Of a stretch of 32,665 nucleotides of DNA, positions 9,688-17,469 are shown piece by piece. The position numbers were made by a program, and so were the translations under genes. The notes under the pieces were generated by a model. It was not told the origin of the DNA. It saw only the letters and a program-made list of their open reading frames with translations, and did no database searches. This DNA comes from Aliarcobacter sp. (GTDB lineage Bacteria; Campylobacterota; Campylobacteria; Campylobacterales; Arcobacteraceae): contig JAQUIV010000010.1 of NCBI GenBank assembly GCA_028681275.1, forward strand, positions 1 through 32,665, in the 5' to 3' direction. Each line of letters opens with the position of its first letter. Position 1 is the first letter of the stretch.

Positions 9688-11005
9688 CTGTACTTAAACT
9701 AATATTATTAGCAGTAGCAACATTTACCATCTCATCACCTAGTTTTCTCAACTCATTTTTAAGTTTTACAATAACTTTTGATTGAGAACTTTCTGGTCTA
9801 ATTTGATAATCAAAATGTTCTTTTGTTTTAGCAACATTATCTATACTATTGATTTTTTCTTCAATAGATTTCATTAAAGCCAAAATTCTTTCTTTAGTTT
9901 GTGTATCTGTTGCATCTAATAAAGAAGTTCCATATTTTTTCCCTTTATAAGTAGCAGTTAAAACATTTTTGAAACCTAAATAATTGTTTACAATATCTCT
10001 GTGCGTATTGTCAGAGAAACAAGAGTGTTCATCCTCTTCACTTGGAGTTAAAACAGCAACTGCAATTCTTTCATTTGCTAATTCAGATTTTACAAAAACT
10101 CCCATCCCTGCAATAATTTGTTTTAACGCAGCTGCTGATTCTATATTTTTAGAAGCATCTTCACCAGTTATTTGACCTTTTAATGCTGCTTGATATAAAC
10201 CTTTTGTTCCATCAACATTTTTTTCCCAAGCTGATTTTATAGCTTCTAAATCATTTACTAATTTTTCAGATGCAACTTTTAAATAAGCTAATCTTCTTGC
10301 TGCATTTTTATCAGTTGTGAAATCTTTTAAAGGTCTAAGGCCAGCTGTTTTTGCACCTTTTGTAATTCCATCTTTTAAGAAATTAGAATAATCTTGATCT
10401 TGTCCCCATAATAAAAATTCAATAGCATGGTAACCAGATGCAACATTTGCATCTCCACCATTTTCATTTAATTCTGTAATTGCATCAACTGTGATTTTAG
10501 AAACATCAACCTCTTTTGATTCTTCTCCACCTGGATTAAACTTTCCAACAGTATCTATAATATTTCCTGAAGTTTTTTTACCATTTTCATCAATTGTATA
10601 ATCAATCATATTTTCATCAAGTGGCCAAGCATTAATTTGTCCCTCTTTTGCACCATAAGCTGCATTAATCCATCCATCTTCTGAATCAACTGGACCATTT
10701 GAAAGTCTAAAAGCTTCAGTTTGACCATAAGATTCCCTTGAAACTAACCAAGCATTTTTAGCTTTGTTTAGATTTTCTAAAGTTGGTTTTTTTGAGAACT
10801 CATCAATTGCAGTTTGTAAAGCTTTTGCATCTTTTAATGTATCACTATATACATCTAATGCAATGTTAGAATAAGCTTCTAAAAGAGGATTAACTTTTGT
10901 TAATTCTTGTTTTTCACCTCCATCAACTGTTATAGCATTACTACTCAATGCAATTGCAGTAACAACAGATAGAGAAACTATTACTTTTTTACTAAAATTT
11001 AACAT
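9653..11005 (-). CDS. Imelysin family / iron-regulated protein (IrpA-like)
   Basis: 450 aa, signal peptide, GxHxxE motif in SGYHAIEFLLWGQD, AWLVSRESYGQTEAFRLSNGPVD; Fur-box-like dyads upstream. Confidence 0.9.
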   Translation of the reverse strand: MLNFSKKVIVSLSVVTAIALSSNAITVDGGEKQELTKVNPLLEAYSNIALDVYSDTLKDAKALQTAIDEFSKKPTLENLNKAKNAWLVSRESYGQTEAFRLSNGPVDSEDGWINAAYGAKEGQINAWPLDENMIDYTIDENGKKTSGNIIDTVGKFNPGGEESKEVDVSKITVDAITELNENGGDANVASGYHAIEFLLWGQDQDYSNFLKDGITKGAKTAGLRPLKDFTTDKNAARRLAYLKVASEKLVNDLEAIKSAWEKNVDGTKGLYQAALKGQITGEDASKNIESAAALKQIIAGMGVFVKSELANERIAVAVLTPSEEDEHSCFSDNTHRDIVNNYLGFKNVLTATYKGKKYGTSLLDATDTQTKERILALMKSIEEKINSIDNVAKTKEHFDYQIRPESSQSKVIVKLKNELRKLGDEMVNVATANNISLSTDDVTDPDETKL

Positions 11006-11080
11006 TTAATTCCTTTTTTAATTTTAATATTAATTATCATTAATGAATTAAAGCGAAAAAAAACTTTTATTTTTCTTAAA

Positions 11081-11099
11081 TTGATAATAATTATCACAA
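11081..11099. promoter_or_regulatory. Putative Fur box upstream of the imelysin/DHOR operon
   Basis: ttgataataattatcacaa contains the perfect dyad tgataat-a-attatca (11082-11096), close to the Fur consensus. A weaker related site, taattatcattaat, lies at 11031-11044. Confidence 0.75.
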
Positions 11100-11207
11100 T
11101 AATATTAATTAGAAGATTTTATAGGAATTTGAGTTGTTAGTGATTTATATTTGAGATTAAAAATAGATGTAAAATAGAGTATAAACTCTATTTTACGATT
11201 AGTTTTA

Positions 11208-13235
11208 TTATTTACCTAAAGCTTTATTCAATTTCTCTTGAAGTTTTTCTTTTTTCTTTTCAAGTTGTTTATTAAGTTGTTCTTTTAATAAATCTTTTAC
11301 ATCTAAAGAGATTTTAGGAGCAGAAGTTTGACCATTTACACTTACAGCAAAAGTTTTATCTTTTATTGTTGTATCAATTTTCGCATCAATTAAATCTTGT
11401 TTTAAATCTAAAACAGAATTTTTTGTAGTAAGTTGTGTGTTTTGACTTTTCATTATTAAATCAGAAGTTAAAACTTTATCATCTATTTGACTGTTAATAT
11501 CAAATGTTTCATAAACTTCTTTTGTTAAATCACCTTTTGTAAGTTGATTAATTAAAGTAGTAAAATTATTCTCTAAGAAATGACCATTTAAAAGTTTTCC
11601 TGATAAATTACCTTTTTTTGATAATAAATCATAATCTAATACAAAATTTGCTTTTGCATCAAATATTTTTGAATAATCTAACATAGTAGATAACTCTTGA
11701 ACATCAATATTTTTTAGGTTCGCTTTTAATTGATCATTTTTTAAATCAAAATCAAAAGTTCCACCTAAAGTTTTTGAATTTCCAATTACAGATAAATTAT
11801 TACCTTTATTTGAAAGCTCTCCATTAATATCAAGATTTCCTTTTAAATTCATTTTTGTAATATCTTTTAATTTTTCTAAAACTGGAATATTTAATAAATA
11901 ATCACTAATTAAAGAGTCTTGTGTAAAATCATATACAGCTTTTTGAACTGTTAAATTTCCCATTGTTGTTTCTACATAAGCTTTTGATACAGCTTGATTT
12001 GGTACTAAACTTGTATCTATTTCTAAGTTATAATTTAATTTTTCTTTTAAATCTTGTTTGAACACAACATTAGCAACTTCATTTACTATTGAACCATTAT
12101 CAATTTTAGAAATAATAGAACCCTCAAGTTTATTTAAATCTGCATTTTTTATATCACCTTCAATATTTAAATCTCCAGTTGTATAAATAGGCTCATTAAG
12201 TACTTGTAAAAATTTCTCTAATTTCGCATTTTCAATTGAGAACTTAATATTTGAAGCTTTTGAGTTTACAAATTCACCATTATATTTTGTAATTCCCTCA
12301 AATATATCTGAATTTCCCTCAATTTGAATTGTTTCATCAAATGCTTTAAAACTACCATTTGTTATAAATTGTCCATTTAATTTCTTAGAAATAACACCTT
12401 CTAATTTAGCTAAGTTTTTAATGTCAATTTTATAATCAGATTTAACACTATTCGCTGATAAATCTATTGTAGTTTTATTCATATATATTTCACCCAATGC
12501 ACTGATTAGATTACTTTTAACTTCTGCTTTATTTGGTGTTAAAATAGCATTTATGTCACTTTGGAAATTTATAGTTGATTCAAAACCTTGATTAAATTCA
12601 CTATTTATAACTTCATTATTAACTTTTCCATTAGAAACTTTAGCAACTATCATTCCATCTAATTTTGAAAGACTTGCATTTTTAATGTCAGCTAAAACAT
12701 TTAAATCACCTTTTGCATATAAAGGTTTATTTAATAGAACCAATAAATCTTCAATTTTTGCATTTTTTACTTGAATATTTATATTTTTTGGTTCAAAATC
12801 TTCTAAATTAAAATAGTATTTAGTTTGACTTTGTGCAATGTCAGAAACCCCTTGAATAATCGCTTCTTGATCATTCCCTGTAAAAATTCCACTTGTTACA
12901 AGTGGTCCTTTAAACTCTTGTTTAGTTAAGTTTTTTAATGTTGATAACTCATTAATTTTTATATCATATTTTAAATCAACACTCTTTTTGAAAAGAGATA
13001 AATCACCAGAAATATTTATCTTAGAATTATCATTAATTGAAGCATCAAAATTTAAATTTTTTAAAGTTAAAGTGAAATCTTCAACCTTTAATTTAACATC
13101 ATTTTGTCCTGAATTAACCTTCTCTTCAATGTAAGATGCAACTATTCCATTTCCATATTTTGTAAATAATATCCCATAAACAGACCCTAATATAATAACT
13201 ATTAGTAGAGTAAGAGATAAAAACAATTTTTTCAT
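11208..13235 (-). CDS. AsmA/DUF-like membrane-anchored protein with three internal repeats
   Basis: 675 aa with N-terminal TM and repeated beta-rich segments; C-terminal Lys/Glu-rich tail. Confidence 0.75.
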   Translation of the reverse strand: MKKLFLSLTLLIVIILGSVYGILFTKYGNGIVASYIEEKVNSGQNDVKLKVEDFTLTLKNLNFDASINDNSKINISGDLSLFKKSVDLKYDIKINELSTLKNLTKQEFKGPLVTSGIFTGNDQEAIIQGVSDIAQSQTKYYFNLEDFEPKNINIQVKNAKIEDLLVLLNKPLYAKGDLNVLADIKNASLSKLDGMIVAKVSNGKVNNEVINSEFNQGFESTINFQSDINAILTPNKAEVKSNLISALGEIYMNKTTIDLSANSVKSDYKIDIKNLAKLEGVISKKLNGQFITNGSFKAFDETIQIEGNSDIFEGITKYNGEFVNSKASNIKFSIENAKLEKFLQVLNEPIYTTGDLNIEGDIKNADLNKLEGSIISKIDNGSIVNEVANVVFKQDLKEKLNYNLEIDTSLVPNQAVSKAYVETTMGNLTVQKAVYDFTQDSLISDYLLNIPVLEKLKDITKMNLKGNLDINGELSNKGNNLSVIGNSKTLGGTFDFDLKNDQLKANLKNIDVQELSTMLDYSKIFDAKANFVLDYDLLSKKGNLSGKLLNGHFLENNFTTLINQLTKGDLTKEVYETFDINSQIDDKVLTSDLIMKSQNTQLTTKNSVLDLKQDLIDAKIDTTIKDKTFAVSVNGQTSAPKISLDVKDLLKEQLNKQLEKKKEKLQEKLNKALGK

Positions 13236-13322
13236 TTGTCACCTTTTTTTCAATAATTGTGGGGATTATATCAAATTTTAGTAATATTATTGTTAATCTT
13301 AATTTTGAACTTATAGATTAAA

Positions 13323-13733
13323 CTAAATAACTAATTTGTATAAAAAATAAACCAATATAACAATAGTTACTACTTTAAATGTAGAATAAAAAACTTTTTC
13401 TTTTTTTGATTTTTTTTCAAGTTCAATAATATCTAACTCTTCTTGTTTAATATAACACTCTGGACAAAAAAAATTTGACACATTTTCATCTTGAAATTCA
13501 TTTAATTCTGGTTTATCATATTTATGTCCATTTGAACATACACTATTTGGAACATATCCAATTTCTTCATAATCTTTTAATTTTTTTTGTAAATTTTCAT
13601 AATCTTTTAAATACTCCTGTTGCCTATATTTAAGCTCTGTTGTATGTTTTAGAAAATATTTTGATTCAAGATATACTTTTGGATTAACAATAAATTCAAT
13701 AAATGCAATTAAAGTTTTATCACTGTTTGTCAT
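13323..13733 (-). CDS. Hypothetical, coiled-coil plus Cys-containing segment plus C-terminal TM anchor
   Basis: 136 aa; CSNGHKYDKPELNEFQDENVSNFFCPECYIK and C-terminal hydrophobic VVTIVILVYFLYKLVI. Confidence 0.6.
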   Translation of the reverse strand: MTNSDKTLIAFIEFIVNPKVYLESKYFLKHTTELKYRQQEYLKDYENLQKKLKDYEEIGYVPNSVCSNGHKYDKPELNEFQDENVSNFFCPECYIKQEELDIIELEKKSKKEKVFYSTFKVVTIVILVYFLYKLVI

Positions 13734-13962
13734 TGTCGTAACCTATTAATTTGGAGTTTAAATAATTTTATCAAAAAATTAAATAAAATAAATATTAAAT
13801 TTATCTTTGATAAAAAGTTTCTAATGGTAACTTTTATAAATTTTATACATTTAATTAATTTATAATTTATTTTTCTTGAGATAGAATACGCCTACGCAAA
13901 GTATTAGTAGGGATACGCAAGCCGAACAGACTTTGAGAATAAAAAAATATAAGGATTTCAGA

Positions 13963-14277
13963 ATGAAAAAAATCGTTCTATTAATGCTAGCTATCGCTGG
14001 TTTTGCATTTGCTGCTGATGAAGCTGTTGTAAATGAAACTTTAAAAGCATACTCTGTAGTTGCTGCTGGGATTGGATTAGGTCTTGCTGCACTTGGTGGT
14101 GCTATTGGTATGGGTAATACTGCTGCTGCAACTATTGCTGGTACTGCTAGAAACCCAGGTTTAGGTGGAAAATTAATGACTACTATGTTCATTGCTTTAG
14201 CGATGATCGAAGCTCAAGTTATTTATGCACTTGTTGTTGCTATGATTGCATTATATGCAAATCCATTTTTAGGGTAA
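13963..14277 (+). CDS. atpE: F0F1 ATP synthase subunit c
   Basis: AYSVVAAGIGLGLAALGGAIGMGNTAAATIAGTARNPGLGGKLMTTMFIALAMIEAQVIYALVVAMIALYANPF; ATG at 13963 preceded by aagga is preferred over the TTG at 13933. Confidence 0.96.
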   Translation: MKKIVLLMLAIAGFAFAADEAVVNETLKAYSVVAAGIGLGLAALGGAIGMGNTAAATIAGTARNPGLGGKLMTTMFIALAMIEAQVIYALVVAMIALYANPFLG

Positions 14278-14308
14278 TCTTTAAATCTACAGATTTAATA
14301 AAAGCCTA

Positions 14309-14346
14309 AAGGTCGAGAAGTTTTTTCTTCCCGACCTTTTTTTTTA
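14309..14346 (+). terminator. Rho-independent terminator of atpE
   Basis: aaggtcgagaag-tttttt-cttcccgacctttttttttt: GC-rich stem plus long T run. Confidence 0.92.
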
Positions 14347-14356
14347 CTCATAAATT

Positions 14357-14441
14357 GCGGTTATGGTGGAACGGTAGACACACTACCTTGAGGTGGTAGC
14401 GCCCTACGGGTGTGCGAGTTCAAATCTCGCTAACCGCACCA
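14357..14441 (+). tRNA. tRNA-Leu (anticodon GAG), CCA encoded
   Basis: Acceptor gcggtta/taaccgc; anticodon arm ctaccttgaggtggtag; long variable arm; T arm gcgagttcaaatctcgc; 3' acca. Confidence 0.95.
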
Positions 14442-14457
14442 ACAAATTTTATTCTTC

Positions 14458-14841
14458 TTATTTTTCTACTAATAAATCAGCTTTTGTTTTCAACTTTTTT
14501 TTATATAAAAACTCTTTTTCTCTTTGTGTGAACTTTTCTTGTTTTGGAATAATCTCTTTTTTTACCTCAACATTTTTTTGTTCTTTTTCTTCTTTTTTAA
14601 AAATTGTCAAAATTAAATAAATAGAAAAAACGATATCAAAAATTATAACTGTCCATTTTGAAATAAGAGCTATTTCTAAAAACTCCAATCTATCTTTTAA
14701 CTTCAAATATTCAACTACATCACCATAAATAGCATTTGCAAAAAGTGCAACTACCAAAAGTAAAACTATAAATATAACTCTTCTTCTAAATTTAAATAAG
14801 TAGTACCAAAAAAGTGCTGATTTAACTTGTTTAAACATCAT
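14458..14841 (-). CDS. Hypothetical membrane protein, potassium-channel-N-terminus-like or small TM protein
   Basis: 127 aa with two hydrophobic segments and a charged C-terminus; downstream of the 14848 ORF on the same strand. Confidence 0.6.
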   Translation of the reverse strand: MMFKQVKSALFWYYLFKFRRRVIFIVLLLVVALFANAIYGDVVEYLKLKDRLEFLEIALISKWTVIIFDIVFSIYLILTIFKKEEKEQKNVEVKKEIIPKQEKFTQREKEFLYKKKLKTKADLLVEK

Positions 14842-14847
14842 ATTTCC

Positions 14848-15162
14848 CTAAACAAAAAAATTCAACCCAAGAGCTGCAAGTGCAACAACTAAGGATTTTG
14901 TTTTTAAATCATCAACTATTTTTCTCTCTTCATCGGCAATTATAATTTCTAATTGTTCATCACTATAATCATCAAATGTTTTATAATTTTCAACAAGTCT
15001 AGCTTTTGTAGCTAATATGGCTTTTTCTCGGATTTTTAAATTTATTGCATCTTTTATTTGTTGACTTTTGATTTTTGGATAATCAAAAGCTTTTGTAGCA
15101 TTTTCACTTGCTATATTCAGTAATTTATTAGAGTTTTCTTTTAATTTATCTTTTATTCCCAT
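14848..15162 (-). CDS. Hypothetical protein
   Basis: 104-aa ORF MGIKDKLKENSNKLLNIASENATKAFDYPK...; C-terminal hydrophobic VVALAALGLNFFV. Confidence 0.6.
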   Translation of the reverse strand: MGIKDKLKENSNKLLNIASENATKAFDYPKIKSQQIKDAINLKIREKAILATKARLVENYKTFDDYSDEQLEIIIADEERKIVDDLKTKSLVVALAALGLNFFV

Positions 15163-15236
15163 AGTTTTTTTCCATTAATTTTTTGTTTATTGTAACACTT
15201 ATGTATTAATGAAATGATAACTATTTTTTTAGTTAA

Positions 15237-15350
15237 TTATAAAATATATTCCCATCTTGGATAAAGAGCGTTTATATCTTTCATATCATCTATTTTGAAT
15301 ACATTTATAATTCTAAATCTACCACTTGATAAAAATGCTTTTATTCTCAT
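15237..15350 (-). CDS. Small ORF, 37 aa (MRIKAFLSSGRFRIINVFKIDDMKDINALYPRWEYIL)
   Basis: ATG with upstream aaggaatttaag; absent from the supplied ORF track (below length cutoff). Confidence 0.4.
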   Translation of the reverse strand: MRIKAFLSSGRFRIINVFKIDDMKDINALYPRWEYIL

Positions 15351-15479
15351 CTTAAATTCCTTATGTTTTCTACTTAAACTATAACCAATTTTAAATAATA
15401 TTATACTTAAATAATATATACTTTTATATATTTTTTATTATTATATGATATACTTTTGCATATTATTTGTTGGAGGACT

Positions 15480-15698
15480 ATGGAAAAGGAAAACTTTAAA
15501 CAATTATTAAAAAAAGCAGAGTTTAATAAACGAACTTTTTCAGAATATTTAGGATTAAAATATCAAAGTGTGAATTCGTGGGGGAATAATGGTCGAAGTG
15601 TTCCTTATTGGGTTGAATCATGGTTAAATTTGTATATTGATAATAAAAAATGTAAACAAATAAAAGAGATTTTAAAAGATAGTGGAGTTTGTAAATAA
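15480..15698 (+). CDS. Small HTH-like DNA-binding protein
   Basis: MEKENFKQLLKKAEFNKRTFSEYLGLKYQSVNSWGNNGRSVPYWVESWLNLY; ATG at 15480 preceded by ggagga, so the annotated 15456 start is probably too long. Confidence 0.7.
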   Translation: MEKENFKQLLKKAEFNKRTFSEYLGLKYQSVNSWGNNGRSVPYWVESWLNLYIDNKKCKQIKEILKDSGVCK

Positions 15699-15756
15699 AG
15701 TAATTTTTTTAATCAAAAAAAGCTTTAGAAAAGCCTTATTTAAGCATATTCTACAT

Positions 15757-15838
15757 AAAATACCCAACTTTAAACAATTATTACAATAGTTGTAAAATTA
15801 GGTATTTTTTATATCTATTTTCACAATTTATACCTAAT
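15757..15838 (+). promoter_or_regulatory. Alternative stem-loop region upstream of proA
   Basis: aaaatacc (15757-15764) can pair with ggtatttt (15801-15808); attaggtat (15797-15805) can instead pair with atacctaat (15830-15838). Confidence 0.35.
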
Positions 15839-15879
15839 AGCAAAAAATAAATTTTTAAATTAATTGAATAGGAATTATT

Positions 15880-17112
15880 ATGCAAGCATTTTTAGAAGAA
15901 GCTAAGAAATCTAGCCGAATCATTGCAAATCTAAGTACTGCTGTTAAAAATAGAGTTTTAAATGAAATGGCTGATGCCTTGATAAATCACTGTGATTTCA
16001 TTATTTCTCACAACGAAAAAGATATGAGTGAAGCTAAATTATATAATTTAGGTGAAGCTTTAATCGATAGATTACTTTTAACAGGAGATAGAGTTAAAGA
16101 TATGGCAGATGCAATTAGACAAATTGCATCTCAAACTGAACCTGTTGGAAGAATTTTAGATGGTTGGGTAACTGAATCTGGATTAAATATCCAAAAAGTA
16201 TCAATTCCTATTGGAGTAATTGGTATTATTTATGAAAGCCGACCAAATGTTACAAGTGATACAGCAGCTTTATGTTTTAAAAGTGGAAATGTTTGTGTTT
16301 TAAAAGGTGGAAAAGAGGCTGAACATTCAAACAAAGCAATTGCTGTGGTTTTAAGAGAAGTTCTTGCAAAAAACAAACTTCCAGAACAAGCTATTTCACT
16401 TTTACCTGATTCAAGTAGAGAAGGTGTTGCAAAACTTATTAAACAAGATAAATATGTTGATTTAATTGTTCCAAGAGGTGGAGAAGCACTTATAAAATTT
16501 GTAAGTGAAAATTCATCAATTCCAGTTATAAAACATGATAAAGGAGTTTGTCATATTTATGTGGATAAAGATGCGGCACCTGCAAAAATTATTGACATTG
16601 CAATAAATGCAAAATGTCAAAGACCAAGTGCTTGTAATTCAATGGAAACACTATTAGTACACGAAAATATTGCACCATACATTTTAACTGGACTTGAAGA
16701 TGCATTTAGTGAAAGAGGAACTATTTTAAAAGGTTGTGGTGAAACTTTAAAATATATAAAAGCAATTCCAGCAACACTTGAAGATTATGATACAGAATAT
16801 TTAGCTAATATTCTAAACATAAGAATTGTAAAAAATATAGATGATGCGATTACTCATATTCAAAGACATGGTTCTGGTCATTCAGAAGCAATTTTAAGTG
16901 AAAATTACACAACTATAAATAAATTTTTAAACGAAGTTGATGCAGCTTGTGTTTATGCAAATGCAAGTACAAGATTCACAGATGGTGGAGCTTTTGGACT
17001 TGGTGCTGAAGTTGGTATTTCTACAAATAAACTTCACTCAAGAGGACCAATGGGAATAAATGATTTAACAACATTTAAATACAAGATTTACGGTTCAGGT
17101 CAAGTTAGATAA
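15880..17112 (+). CDS. proA: Gamma-glutamyl phosphate reductase
   Basis: IPIGVIGIIYESRPNVTSDTAALCFKSGNVCVLKGGKEA, VIKHDKGVCHIYVD, ASTRFTDGGAFGLGAEVGISTNKLHSRGPMG. Confidence 0.97.
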   Translation: MQAFLEEAKKSSRIIANLSTAVKNRVLNEMADALINHCDFIISHNEKDMSEAKLYNLGEALIDRLLLTGDRVKDMADAIRQIASQTEPVGRILDGWVTESGLNIQKVSIPIGVIGIIYESRPNVTSDTAALCFKSGNVCVLKGGKEAEHSNKAIAVVLREVLAKNKLPEQAISLLPDSSREGVAKLIKQDKYVDLIVPRGGEALIKFVSENSSIPVIKHDKGVCHIYVDKDAAPAKIIDIAINAKCQRPSACNSMETLLVHENIAPYILTGLEDAFSERGTILKGCGETLKYIKAIPATLEDYDTEYLANILNIRIVKNIDDAITHIQRHGSGHSEAILSENYTTINKFLNEVDAACVYANASTRFTDGGAFGLGAEVGISTNKLHSRGPMGINDLTTFKYKIYGSGQVR

Positions 17113-17131
17113 TTTTAAAATTAGGGGAAAA

Positions 17132-17458
17132 ATGTCAAAAAAAATATATTGCATCGCTTCATTTGAGGCAAAAGATGGAAAAGAAAAAGAGTTATTGGAA
17201 GTTCTTCAATCTCTCGAACCTAAAACTATTAGAGAAGATGGTTGTATTCAGTATGTTGTTACAAAAAAAATAGCACATCCTCATGCAATCGGAAGTTCAT
17301 TTCCAATAGTTTTTAACGAGATTTGGGAATCAAAAGAGGCTTTTGAATTACATTGTAATAAACCGTATATTACAAATTTCTTTCAAAATCATTGTGTTAA
17401 TTCAGACGGTCTTGTAAAAGATTTTAATGTTTGTGTTTACACAGATGAAATAAACTAG
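17132..17458 (+). CDS. Antibiotic biosynthesis monooxygenase (ABM) family, putative quinol monooxygenase
   Basis: 108 aa; IASFEAKDGKEKELLEVLQSLEPKTIREDGCIQYVV...EIWESKEAFELHCNKPYI. Confidence 0.85.
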   Translation: MSKKIYCIASFEAKDGKEKELLEVLQSLEPKTIREDGCIQYVVTKKIAHPHAIGSSFPIVFNEIWESKEAFELHCNKPYITNFFQNHCVNSDGLVKDFNVCVYTDEIN

Positions 17459-17469
17459 AGAAAAAAATC

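Noticed and set aside
9984-10175. Plus-strand ORF within the IrpA-like gene
   Set aside because: Antisense shadow ORF.
13860-14192. Minus-strand ORF opposite atpE
   Set aside because: Gly/Ala-rich atpE gives an open antisense frame; Pro/Ala-rich translation is an artefact.
14393-14620. Plus-strand ORF starting inside tRNA-Leu
   Set aside because: Begins in the tRNA and runs antisense to the 14458 CDS.
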